Of a stretch of DNA of 64,000 bases, positions 6,568 to 15,018 are shown in pieces. A program made the position numbers and the translations under genes. A model generated the notes under the pieces. That model saw nothing but the letters and a program-made list of their open reading frames with translations. It was not told the DNA's origin and made no database searches. How positions within the stretch are numbered: the first letter of the stretch is position 1; each line of letters opens with the position of its first letter. The stretch lies in the NCBI GenBank assembly GCA_004208945.1, contig SGPE01000021.1, positions 124,001 through 188,000 of the forward strand, given 5' to 3'. This stretch comes from Pseudoalteromonas sp. CO133X. Its GTDB lineage: Bacteria; Pseudomonadota; Gammaproteobacteria; Enterobacterales; Alteromonadaceae.

Positions 6568-6851
6568 GCCTGCAAGGAACTACAGTGCAAGCCTATTTGT
6601 GACTTTCAGATAGCTTCAGAGCCTACCAGCTAATTCTTTCTCACGCTCGTTTTGTTCTATTTATAAACGAATAAATGTAAACGGTGCTTGGTATTTAAAT
6701 AACCTTAAAATAAGTGTGCTTATTTGTATGGAAAGTAATCGTTTTAGACTAGGGTAGCATGGCGTTTTTACTCATCTTATAATACAATTTGCAGCCTGAA
6801 GTTTAAGTGAAGTCAATCACTTAGTGCACAAAATCGGTAGGGTGGCAAAGC

Positions 6852-9023
6852 GTGGGGACATACGACTTAAAGCGTATTGTTGAAAGTATATCTAATCTTA
6901 AAAGTGAAAACTTTTATAATGCAATATGCCTTTCACTGTCGGAAGTACTTGGTGCATCTCATGTTTTTTTAGCCCAAGTTGATGAATCGACAATGCATGC
7001 ATCAACAATTGCACTGGCTGCGTATGACGAAATAGTGGATAACATTAGCTATGATATTCGCTGTACTCCATGTAATGATGTTAGGTGTGGCGGCATTTCA
7101 AGCTACAGCTCGGGTGTGCAAGCATTGTTTCCAGATGATCGCCTACTCGTAGATATGGGAATTGAAGCTTATGTTGGTGTGCCATTACAAAGTTTATCAG
7201 GTAAAACCGACACGATTTTAGTGGCTCTTTTTCAGCATGAGATAGGTGATGCGCTTCAGGTTGAATCCTTTTTTTCTTTATTCACAGGCTTAATTCAACG
7301 TGAAATAGATAAAGATCGCTTTATTGCTAAGCTAGATTTTGCAAATCAACTTATAGAACAAAGCCATGAAGCAATTTTTATTTGCAATAAAAATGTCGAG
7401 ATCACTTACGTAAATACTGCCTTTACAAAAATGACAGGGTATACCCTTGATGAAGTACTTGGGCAAAACCCGAAAGTATTAAGCTCCAACCAACATGATC
7501 AGCATTTTTATCGCGCTATGTGGCATCAAATAGATAAAAAAGGTAAATGGTCAGGGGAAATAACAAACAAAACGAAACAGGGTACTCTTTACACTCAGTT
7601 TTTATCAATCACTCAAATGCAAACGAATGGTGAAATTTGTTATGTTGCGTTTATTCTCGATATTACCGAGAAGAAAGAAGCAGAACAAAAAATCTATTTT
7701 CATGCTAACCATGATCAGTTAACCGGCCTAACAAATCGCTTCTATTTCAAAGAGCGCATATCCGAGTTAGTTTCTTCGTTGTCTTATCAAGATGAAGAGA
7801 GTACTAATTTAGCGGTTATTTATTTTGATGTAGATAAGTTTCAAGATATTAATACGGTTTATGGCTTGAGCTTTGGTGATAAGGTGTTGTGCCAGCTAGC
7901 CGAGCGATTGGAAAGCAGCTTTAAAGAATGTGCTTTTTCACGTATTGATGGTGATAGTTTTGCCGTACTACAAACTTATCAGCAAGTAAGTGAGTTAGAG
8001 CTTGTATGCAAGCAGGTTTCAGCCTTGTTAGTGGAGCCTTTTTTAATCGGTGGGATTAGCCAACAAGTGTCGGTGACGCTGGGAGTGAGTACGTATCAGC
8101 AAGCAAAATCAATATCATCACAAGACAGAGTTGAAAAAATCGCTCGCCGGTTAGTGAGGCAGGCAGAGTTGGCCACGTTAAACGCCAAGCAAGTTGGTGC
8201 GCCGTTCTTGCACTTTTGCAAGGAAATGGATGATAAAGTAAAAAAGCACAACTTACTGGTTGAGCAATTAACCCAAGCTGTTAAAAATGATGAGTTAGAC
8301 GTCCACTTTCAACCTATTATCGATGTTCAAAGTAACACGGTTGCAAAGTTTGAAAGTCTAGTTCGCTGGCGCAATCAAGGGCAGTGGGTATCACCCGCCG
8401 TGTTTATCCCATTAGCTGAAGAGTCTCGTGTGATCATTGAGTTGGGTGAGCTTGTTCTTCGAAAAACGTGCCAACAAATAAAATATCTAGAAGCACAAGG
8501 CTATAATCAATTTGTATTCAATGTAAATCGCTCGTTGTTTGAGTTTACTGAGTTTAATCCGCACCGCAACGCATGGCTTGAGATCATTACTGAACAGAAC
8601 GTCAATCCGTCACAAATTTCTTTTGAATTAACTGAAAGCGTGCTTGCTCCAGAAAACACAAACCACCTTGAAGTATTAACTCAGCTTAAATCTGCTGGCT
8701 GTTTAATCTCTTTGGATGACTTTGGGACTGGTTACTCGTCGTTGAGTTATTTACGTCGTTTTCCTGTTGATGTGTTAAAGCTTGATAAATCATTCATTGA
8801 CGAAATACATACTAACTCAGGTGATGAAGCATTGGTTAAGTCGATAATACAAATGAGCCAAGTACTTGGTATTAAAGTGGTTGCTGAAGGTGTTGAATTG
8901 CAACAACAGTTGGCAGTTTTGAAAGAGGCAGGGTGTGACTTTATTCAAGGTTATTATTTTTCAAAGCCTCTTCCAGGCGATGAAATACAAGCATTTTTAA
9001 CACAATTAGCTAGAGAGCATTGA
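6852..9023 (+). CDS. GAF-PAS-GGDEF-EAL cyclic-di-GMP signalling protein
   Basis: 723 residues from GTG 6852. Domains in order: GAF (about 10-155), PAS (about 165-280, with TYVNTAFTKMTGY), GGDEF (about 290-450) and EAL (about 465-720). The GGDEF signature reads RIDGDSFAVL, degenerate at the active site, so cyclase activity is doubtful. The EAL half keeps the key elements (ESLVRW in place of EAL, FELTES, DDFGTGYSSL, LKLDKSFI, VAEGVE), so c-di-GMP hydrolysis is likely. No membrane segments: a soluble sensor. It is the first chromosomal gene after the island and appears monocistronic or loosely linked to the desaturase 46 bp downstream. Confidence 0.93.
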   Translation: MGTYDLKRIVESISNLKSENFYNAICLSLSEVLGASHVFLAQVDESTMHASTIALAAYDEIVDNISYDIRCTPCNDVRCGGISSYSSGVQALFPDDRLLVDMGIEAYVGVPLQSLSGKTDTILVALFQHEIGDALQVESFFSLFTGLIQREIDKDRFIAKLDFANQLIEQSHEAIFICNKNVEITYVNTAFTKMTGYTLDEVLGQNPKVLSSNQHDQHFYRAMWHQIDKKGKWSGEITNKTKQGTLYTQFLSITQMQTNGEICYVAFILDITEKKEAEQKIYFHANHDQLTGLTNRFYFKERISELVSSLSYQDEESTNLAVIYFDVDKFQDINTVYGLSFGDKVLCQLAERLESSFKECAFSRIDGDSFAVLQTYQQVSELELVCKQVSALLVEPFLIGGISQQVSVTLGVSTYQQAKSISSQDRVEKIARRLVRQAELATLNAKQVGAPFLHFCKEMDDKVKKHNLLVEQLTQAVKNDELDVHFQPIIDVQSNTVAKFESLVRWRNQGQWVSPAVFIPLAEESRVIIELGELVLRKTCQQIKYLEAQGYNQFVFNVNRSLFEFTEFNPHRNAWLEIITEQNVNPSQISFELTESVLAPENTNHLEVLTQLKSAGCLISLDDFGTGYSSLSYLRRFPVDVLKLDKSFIDEIHTNSGDEALVKSIIQMSQVLGIKVVAEGVELQQQLAVLKEAGCDFIQGYYFSKPLPGDEIQAFLTQLAREH

Positions 9024-9069
9024 TGATTCGCGGTATGATTTTGCCATTACGAAAAGAGCACATTGATGT

Positions 9070-10071
9070 ATGTCAAAATTAACCGCAAAGCAAAACATTC
9101 AAGCGATTGTTGCTGCTATAAAAGTTGAAGAGCAGCAACTTAGAGCACGGTATCCAGTGTTGCAAAAGCAAAATGGCATTGCGCTAGGTATTTTATTTTT
9201 ATCATTATCTGCTCTAGTTGGTGTTGCGCTACTTTATTATTACGCATTCATTCCCGCTTGGTTATGCATTATTTTAGCTGCTTTTATAACCTCAATATCC
9301 CATGAACTTGAGCACGATCTCATTCATAAGCAATACTTTAGCAAACAGCCGCTTATACATAATTTTATGATGTTAACAGTGTGGCTAATGCGCCCAAATA
9401 CAGTAAACCCTTGGTATCGGCGTAAAATTCACTTACACCATCACAAAGTTTCAGGAACCGAGCAAGATTTAGAAGAGCGTCTTGTTGGCAATGGTATCAA
9501 AAACCCCTTTTTAAGAGCGGTTGTAATCAGTGACGGGCTACTTGGTTTGCTTATTAATAGTCAACGCTTTAGTAAAGAAATTAGAGGCTTTAAGTTTTTG
9601 CGAGTATTTAATGCTGGTTTTCCAATCGCAACGGCATACTTTGCTATTTTATATGGCCTGATTGGTTATTATGGTGTGCAGTTTGTTAGCCCTTTTGCCT
9701 TACCAACATGGGGCGCTCACTTGCTTGCTGGTGCTGAATTTCTCATGGTTGTTCTTATATTGCCAAATATCATTCGCTCAATATCACTTAACCTTGTTAC
9801 CTCTTCTATGCATTACTATGGTGGGGTTAATAATGTACTTGAGCAAACACATGTTATAAGTAGCCGTTGGTTTTTACCTTTTCAATTATTTTGCTTTGAC
9901 TTTGGGCGCACTCACACTATTCATCATTTTGTGCCCAATCAACCCTTTTATATTCGCCAGTTAATTAGTAAAAAAATACGTCCTGTTATGAAACAGTACG
10001 GAGTACGCTTTAATGATTTAAATAGCATCAAGCTGGCTAATCGATATCCAGTAAATAAAGAGGGAGTTTAA
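9070..10071 (+). CDS. Membrane fatty-acid desaturase family protein
   Basis: 333 residues with paired hydrophobic helices (about 35-75 and 180-240) and the three histidine boxes of integral-membrane di-iron desaturases and hydroxylases: HELEHD (78-83), HLHHH (121-125) and HTIHH (282-286). The reaction would be O2-dependent desaturation or hydroxylation of an acyl or related lipid substrate in the inner membrane; the substrate is not evident. Its ribosome-binding site is weak. The next gene begins two bases after its stop, so the two are probably co-transcribed. Confidence 0.88.
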   Translation: MSKLTAKQNIQAIVAAIKVEEQQLRARYPVLQKQNGIALGILFLSLSALVGVALLYYYAFIPAWLCIILAAFITSISHELEHDLIHKQYFSKQPLIHNFMMLTVWLMRPNTVNPWYRRKIHLHHHKVSGTEQDLEERLVGNGIKNPFLRAVVISDGLLGLLINSQRFSKEIRGFKFLRVFNAGFPIATAYFAILYGLIGYYGVQFVSPFALPTWGAHLLAGAEFLMVVLILPNIIRSISLNLVTSSMHYYGGVNNVLEQTHVISSRWFLPFQLFCFDFGRTHTIHHFVPNQPFYIRQLISKKIRPVMKQYGVRFNDLNSIKLANRYPVNKEGV

Positions 10072-10072
10072 T

Positions 10073-10483
10073 ATGCACATAACCGGTCGTTGTCATTGCG
10101 GTGAAGTTACATACCGTGCTGAAGTTGATGAAAATAAAGTGATTAATTGCCACTGCACTGACTGTCAAATTATCTCGGGTGCGCCTTTTCGTACTGTGGT
10201 TGTATCTAAACCTGATGCGGTGACTTTCACAGCAGCTGCACCAAAAGAATATATAAAAGTTGCCGAAAGTGGCAATCAGCGAGCACAAGGGTTTTGTGCT
10301 AATTGTGGTACGGCCTTGTACGCTACTTCAGTGGGCGAAGGCGAACGTGTTTATGGCTTACGACTCGGCGCTGTCGAGCAAGCTGATGAGCTTATTCCAA
10401 AAGCCCATATTTGGTATCGCTCACACAAGCCTTGGCTAGATAACCTAAGTAATATGAGCGCCTTTGAAACCACACCTAAATAG
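10073..10483 (+). CDS. GFA-family zinc protein
   Basis: 136 residues; ATG follows GGGAG. The GFA/CENP-V fold is shown by CxC at 7/9, CHCTDC at 26-31 and CANC at 75-78, which bind zinc. The family is named for glutathione-dependent formaldehyde-activating enzyme, but most small members have no proven reaction. It lies one base beyond the desaturase stop, suggesting co-expression. Length is normal. Confidence 0.88.
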   Translation: MHITGRCHCGEVTYRAEVDENKVINCHCTDCQIISGAPFRTVVVSKPDAVTFTAAAPKEYIKVAESGNQRAQGFCANCGTALYATSVGEGERVYGLRLGAVEQADELIPKAHIWYRSHKPWLDNLSNMSAFETTPK

Positions 10484-10497
10484 CTGCGATTTTATTT

Positions 10498-11682
10498 TTA
10501 CTGTTGGCCGATAGTGATATTTCGGCCACTTAAATAACCAAACAAAGCACACAACAGACTTGATGCAATACATAGCCAAAGTGCTCCGGCCCAACTATTA
10601 AAGTAGCTATGTAGCGCGCCTGCAACAATAGGCCCTGTTGCGGCTAATAAATAACCGATACATTGTGCCATCCCAGAGAGTGCCGCCGCTTGTAGTGCAT
10701 TGTGCGTGCGTAGGCTGACAAACGATAAACCCAAAATAAAACAGGCACCTGAACAAAAGCCTAAAGTAATAGACCAAAGTAAGGCAAAGCTAGGTGCAGT
10801 GAGCAACCCGAATGAGCAAAGTGCGCCTAATAGGGCAAGGCTTAGCGTAAGAATGCGTTGATCTTTTAACTTTGCAAGTAATGGAATAAGTACAATACCT
10901 GGCAGCGCAGAAGCAGCTTGGAAAGCGCCTTGTAGTGCGCCAGCATGTTGCGCACTATGGCCACCTTCAACCAGAATGCTCGGTAACCAGCCAAGCATGA
11001 TATAAGTGAAAAACGAGTTAAAGCCGAGTAAAAGTGTTATTTGCCATGCCAATGACGAATGCCAGACTCTATTTTGTGTCGCATTCGATATTGATGTTTC
11101 TTTGGGCATGGTGTGCTGTCTAAGTTGTGGTAACCAAACTAGCACAGCAAGTAAAACTAACAGCGCGTAACTTGCCAGTGCTATCTGCCAGCCTAGTTCT
11201 TTATACTCTGCAAGTGGAATGATAAGTGTTGAGTAGCTGCCACCAAATATACCCATTGCCAACACGTAGCTTGATGTCATCACTGCAACTTTATGCGGAA
11301 AGTCACGTTTAATCAGGCTTGGCAACAAAACATTACCAATTGCAATACCGACCCCAATCACTGCGGTGCCTATAAACAAAATATTGGCAGAATTTATGAT
11401 GCGTGACATCACGCCTGCGCCTATCAAGAGCAGGGCAATAAACAGCGACAGCTCAAGGCCACATTTTTTTGCAAGCCCAGCAGCCATCGGAGAAGCAACC
11501 GCAAAGGCGATGAGTGGTAATGTAGTCAGCATACCCGCTTGAGAAGCAGTTAAGTGAAACTGCTCAATTATTTGTTCGAGTACGGGAGCAATGCCTGTAA
11601 TCGGCGCGCGTAGGCAAGCCGCAATCAGAAAAATGCCTAGCACCAATAGCGCTTTGTTAATTAGGTTTTGAGAGGGTGACAC
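10498..11682 (-). CDS. MFS transporter, CynX/NimT type
   Basis: 394 residues, about 12 membrane helices. The start of helix 1 (FLIAACLRAPITGIAPVL) is typical of the CynX/NimT/YeaN branch of the major facilitator superfamily, whose members move cyanate, 2-nitroimidazole or unknown small anions. Start chosen is GTG 11682 (MSPSQNLIN). The start codon lies inside one arm of a long inverted repeat (11680-11740), so initiation may be controlled by mRNA structure or by a repressor binding there. Convergent with the GFA gene. Confidence 0.88.
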   Translation of the reverse strand: MSPSQNLINKALLVLGIFLIAACLRAPITGIAPVLEQIIEQFHLTASQAGMLTTLPLIAFAVASPMAAGLAKKCGLELSLFIALLLIGAGVMSRIINSANILFIGTAVIGVGIAIGNVLLPSLIKRDFPHKVAVMTSSYVLAMGIFGGSYSTLIIPLAEYKELGWQIALASYALLVLLAVLVWLPQLRQHTMPKETSISNATQNRVWHSSLAWQITLLLGFNSFFTYIMLGWLPSILVEGGHSAQHAGALQGAFQAASALPGIVLIPLLAKLKDQRILTLSLALLGALCSFGLLTAPSFALLWSITLGFCSGACFILGLSFVSLRTHNALQAAALSGMAQCIGYLLAATGPIVAGALHSYFNSWAGALWLCIASSLLCALFGYLSGRNITIGQQ

Positions 11683-11740
11683 GCTGTTTAGTCGATTAGG
11701 TAAAAGTTATTACTATCATACCTAATTACTAAACAGCGTG
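11680..11740. promoter_or_regulatory. Long inverted repeat over the CynX-type gene start
   Basis: Left arm 11680-11701 (CACGCTGTTTAGT...ATTAGGT) and right arm 11720-11740 (ACCTAAT...ACTAAACAGCGTG) are complementary over about 20 positions with one small bulge and an 18-nt loop. There is no T run. It could be a two-site operator or an mRNA hairpin hiding the GTG start. Confidence 0.6.
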
Positions 11741-11778
11741 TGTCAACTATGAGACAGCTAACAAAATAATGCGGTTAC

Positions 11779-13839
11779 TTAAAACTGGTAACTTGCTGAT
11801 AACATTGCATTGCGTGGCCGACCTGGAAAGTAACGGTCACCGCTAAAGGTTGTGTAGTCAGCGCGCTCTGCATAATGTTCATCAGTAAGGTTATTAATTC
11901 GCGCAGTCACCGTAAGCTTAGGAGTGAGCTGCCATGCGGCTCTTAAATTAACAAGAGAGTGGCCTTCATAGCTGTGCTGATTTTCGGGGTCTGTAAAGTA
12001 GCTGCTAGTGGTATGCAGCTCAAGCCCAATACGTGTCATGTCGTTTGCTTGCCAAAGTAGCTGCAAGTTTGCGATGTTACGTGGTGCGGTATCAATAAGA
12101 TTGCCATTGATATTAACCCCACCGAGCACTTGATTGTAACTGTAAGTGTGCTTGGCATGGCTCGCGGCAAACTGCATCGATAGGCTTGATGTGATGGCAT
12201 AGGCAAGTTCAAGCTCAATTCCACGATGTTGAGTTTGACCATCATTGACATAATAAAAATCACTGTCGCGGAAAATTGTGTTCTTTTTGTTCATGGCGTA
12301 AATGCTCAATACATAATGCAGCTTTGCTTGTTGGCCTTTTAAACCAAGCTCTAAGTTTTTAGCTATTTCAGACTTAAGATCTGCCACATTTTGTTCGCGT
12401 TGCAACTGATAAAGCTCAGCCGCTTGCGGGGCTCGGTAACCTTCAGAAGCATTGGCGTAGAAAAACTGGTTATCAGCATATTGATAGCTCAAGCCAAGCT
12501 TCGGTGAAAAGTTAGTAAAGCGATTAACATCACTTGCAGGGCGAGAGTAGCGACACCCGCCCATTGTGCACTGTGTTCCGTCTTCTTTAGTACGTCCAGC
12601 GAGCATTTGATTTTGATAATCATAGCGCATACGTTCGTATCTACCGCCAAGGCTAATGAGTAAGTCATTCAATTGCCAGTCAAGGTTAATGAAGGGCGCC
12701 AATAAGGTACTTGTTACTTGATAATCGTAATGTTTTCCTTGAGGGACTGTAGCAACTAAGAATGCTGAGCCTTCAGTTGGACTATCTTGATATTGTAAAA
12801 AATCAGCATCAGTAAGCTCACCATCAAAACCCATAGTTAAATGACTTGAATCACTTAACTTATGTTGCCAACTTGATTGCAAGCCAACACCTTGCTGGGC
12901 ATTTTCTTCAAGCGGTGTACCAGGTAAAAAGTGTTTAAAAAAGGTCATGCTTTGGTCACGAATATAAGGTGTAAACGTAAAGGTATTAATCTCATCCCTA
13001 GACCAATTTATTTTTGACCATATACGTAAAGAACGTGCTTTACGAAAGGCATCAGGGTTTGGGTTTGATTGCGCAATATCCTCATCCTTATAGCTTTCAA
13101 AGCCCTCAATATAACCTGCTGTTTGTTGATCTAAGTAGGTGTACGTCAAGCCACTATTAACTGTTAAGTTTGCACCATCGAAACGGTGGCGTAATGATAC
13201 TTTTTCTTGGTCAACCCCTTCGTCATCTCGATAGCCAGTATCGCGAGTAATACTGGCATTGATGCCAAAACCTTGTTGACCAAAATCATGGCCAGAACCT
13301 AGTTTGTAACGAGTGTAGCCAAACGAGCCGTAATCAAAACCAAATCGGTTATGGTCGTAGGTCGAATCAGGGGTGATCACGTTGATCACCCCATGCACTG
13401 CATTTGAGCCATAAAGCGCAGAACCTGGGCCCTTTAGTACTTCAATACGCTCGGCCATTTCTGTGTGTGCTTCGAATAACTCGTTAATGTTACAAAAACC
13501 TGCAGCACGCAGCGGTATGCCATCTTCAGCTGTGAGTAAGCCGCCGCATGCACCAGCACCAGAAAAAACAGGCGAACGTAAAGCGGGTAAATACTCTTGG
13601 CCATTGCCGTGTTGAAGATTTGCACCAGCAACTTGCTTAAGGGCTTGTTCAATATGGGTTGGCGCAATGAGTGCTAATTGTTGCTTTGAAATATTACTCA
13701 CAACAACGGGCAGAGGATCGGCAAGCACCTCTGTGCGAGAGGCAGTTGTCGTAATATGCTCAAGTTCAGTTGTCGCTGCATATGACTGTAAACTTAAAAG
13801 TTGTAAGCCAGTGAGTGCTGGGAGGAATAATAATTTCAT
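11779..13839 (-). CDS. TonB-dependent outer-membrane receptor
   Basis: 686 residues with a signal peptide ending near SYA. A plug domain (about 40-155; IEVLKGPGSALYGSNAVHGV) and a 22-strand-type barrel ending in a C-terminal aromatic (ASYQF) follow. The plug has a conserved Cys pair (GACGGLL...GFCN), and a loop carries CTMGGC. Such receptors import siderophores, cobalamin or other metal chelates using TonB energy; no partner genes lie nearby, so the ligand is unknown. ATG 13839 follows AAAGG. No Fur box or B12 riboswitch was recognised upstream. Confidence 0.92.
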   Translation of the reverse strand: MKLLFLPALTGLQLLSLQSYAATTELEHITTTASRTEVLADPLPVVVSNISKQQLALIAPTHIEQALKQVAGANLQHGNGQEYLPALRSPVFSGAGACGGLLTAEDGIPLRAAGFCNINELFEAHTEMAERIEVLKGPGSALYGSNAVHGVINVITPDSTYDHNRFGFDYGSFGYTRYKLGSGHDFGQQGFGINASITRDTGYRDDEGVDQEKVSLRHRFDGANLTVNSGLTYTYLDQQTAGYIEGFESYKDEDIAQSNPNPDAFRKARSLRIWSKINWSRDEINTFTFTPYIRDQSMTFFKHFLPGTPLEENAQQGVGLQSSWQHKLSDSSHLTMGFDGELTDADFLQYQDSPTEGSAFLVATVPQGKHYDYQVTSTLLAPFINLDWQLNDLLISLGGRYERMRYDYQNQMLAGRTKEDGTQCTMGGCRYSRPASDVNRFTNFSPKLGLSYQYADNQFFYANASEGYRAPQAAELYQLQREQNVADLKSEIAKNLELGLKGQQAKLHYVLSIYAMNKKNTIFRDSDFYYVNDGQTQHRGIELELAYAITSSLSMQFAASHAKHTYSYNQVLGGVNINGNLIDTAPRNIANLQLLWQANDMTRIGLELHTTSSYFTDPENQHSYEGHSLVNLRAAWQLTPKLTVTARINNLTDEHYAERADYTTFSGDRYFPGRPRNAMLSASYQF

Positions 13840-14142
13840 GAACGCCTTTAGGTTAATTACAACAAAAAATAGAGGGTAACTGCTTTTTGAAGTAGGTAAA
13901 AGTATTCGAGGTTAATGGCCTTACTTAAGTAATGTTCCTGCGATTGCTATGAAAGAGATGTTTGATTTAAAAAGAGCAACAATAAGTATCAGAGCGCAGT
14001 TTAAGTTTAAAGAAGTGTAAATGTTGGTTTTTTAACGTGTTGATATGTAAGTAATAAGGTTTTTTAATTGTAATCCTTCATCTATGATTCAGTCGCAAAC
14101 GTTAGGCTTTTGTAACAAGAGCAAACGTAGAGGGTCTCTATT
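13840..14142. other. Divergent promoter region without recognised element
   Basis: 303 bp between the TonB receptor (leftward) and the His-rich protein (rightward). It is AT-rich. I see no clear palindrome, riboswitch core or Fur box. Confidence 0.4.
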
Positions 14143-14580
14143 ATGAACAAAATAATTACTATCTCTTTGGCTGTGTTAGGTTTGAGTTTAATACCTGCAG
14201 AAGCAAGTGCTAGGCATGATCGTGATCATGATAGATATGAGCACAAACACGAACGTAAAAAGCATCATAAACATAAAAAACACTATAAGTATAAAAAACA
14301 TCATAAGCATCATGAACATTACGATAGATATGATCGCTATAGTTATCGTGACTTACCGCCTGGTCTTTATAAGAAAGTAGGGCATGGTGGTCGTTTACCG
14401 CCGGGTTGGTATAAACGCTACCATCATGGTGATATTTTAGACCGTGATATTTATCGTCATGGCCGAGTAATCAAACGCCGTGATAGAAATGGCATCATTG
14501 CAATAGAAATTGACGATCGCCTTATTCATCTTGTTCACGATACGCGTGAAATTCTATCCATTGTTTCGCGCCACCGTTAA
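14143..14580 (+). CDS. His-rich secreted CigR/RcnB-like protein
   Basis: 145 residues. A signal peptide (cleavage near ASA-RHD) is followed by an extremely His/Lys/Arg-rich segment (about 25-68), then DLPPGLYKKVGHGGRLPPGW and a conserved end with DRDIYRHGRVI and DTREILSIVS. The LPPGL/LPPGW repeat is typical of the RcnB/CigR periplasmic family (RcnB affects nickel/cobalt homeostasis; CigR is an anti-virulence regulator in Salmonella). Metal binding by the His tract is inferred. The next gene is a paralogue lacking the His tract. Confidence 0.8.
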   Translation: MNKIITISLAVLGLSLIPAEASARHDRDHDRYEHKHERKKHHKHKKHYKYKKHHKHHEHYDRYDRYSYRDLPPGLYKKVGHGGRLPPGWYKRYHHGDILDRDIYRHGRVIKRRDRNGIIAIEIDDRLIHLVHDTREILSIVSRHR

Positions 14581-14588
14581 TTATGTTT

Positions 14589-14612
14589 AAAGCCGCTTAT
14601 GCGGCTTTTTTT
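14589..14612 (+). terminator. Rho-independent terminator
   Basis: AAAGCCGC-ttat-GCGGCTTTTTTT directly after the His-rich gene. Confidence 0.8.
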
Positions 14613-14680
14613 ATGAAATTTCACTGCGTGTTCAGCATTCATTGCTAGGCTTAAGAAGGTTAACTAAAAGGAGCATTCAT

Positions 14681-15001
14681 ATGAGAACGCTATTAATGGT
14701 TTTTGCTGTGGGTTTAGCTGTTATCGCCACTGGTGTGCAGGCTAAAGACAAAGATAAAGAGAAAAATAAGGGAAAGAGCTTACCACCTGGCTTGGAAAAG
14801 AAAGTTGCTAGCGGTGGAGAGCTCCCACCAGGTTGGCAGAAAAAATACCGTAAAGGAGATATCCTAGATCGTGATATTTATCGCCATGGGAAGGTCATTA
14901 AGTCTCGCGACAGAGATGGTCTTATTTCTATCCAAGTGGATGGGACAGTGGTACGCTTAGTTGAAGATACGCGAGAAATCATTTCTATTTTGAGCAGATA
15001 A
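14681..15001 (+). CDS. CigR/RcnB-like periplasmic protein, paralogue
   Basis: 106 residues from ATG 14681, placed by AAAAGGAG upstream and by the signal peptide MRTLLMVFAVGLAVIATG; an upstream in-frame extension to 14642 lacks both. The mature part has a short Lys/Asp-rich spacer, then SLPPGLEKKVASGGELPPGW and ILDRDIYRHGKVIK, ending DTREIISILSR. It aligns with the preceding protein from the LPPG repeat to the end, so the two arose by tandem duplication; only the first gained or kept the His tract. Followed 17 bp later by the EEP-family gene. Confidence 0.82.
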   Translation: MRTLLMVFAVGLAVIATGVQAKDKDKEKNKGKSLPPGLEKKVASGGELPPGWQKKYRKGDILDRDIYRHGKVIKSRDRDGLISIQVDGTVVRLVEDTREIISILSR

Positions 15002-15018
15002 CTAAACGTGGGAGCAGT

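Larger units (their letters stand above)
6270..6851. other. Right island border and promoter region
   Basis: No gene seen. It holds tRNA-Leu remnants (6354-6421), a terminator (6427-6451), the right hairpin repeat (6452-6537), a second copy of the tRNA terminator (6538-6567), and then about 280 bp of ordinary AT-rich DNA leading to the GGDEF/EAL gene. Confidence 0.6.

Noticed and set aside
711..6573. Integrase or transposase gene within the island
   Set aside because: None of the open frames shows tyrosine or serine recombinase motifs or a DDE signature.
6422..6613. 63-codon frame over the right hairpin repeat
   Set aside because: Lies wholly in terminator and tRNA-derived repeat sequence.
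13840..14142. Cobalamin riboswitch or Fur box before the TonB receptor
   Set aside because: I found neither the B12-box core nor a Fur-like 19-bp palindrome in this stretch.
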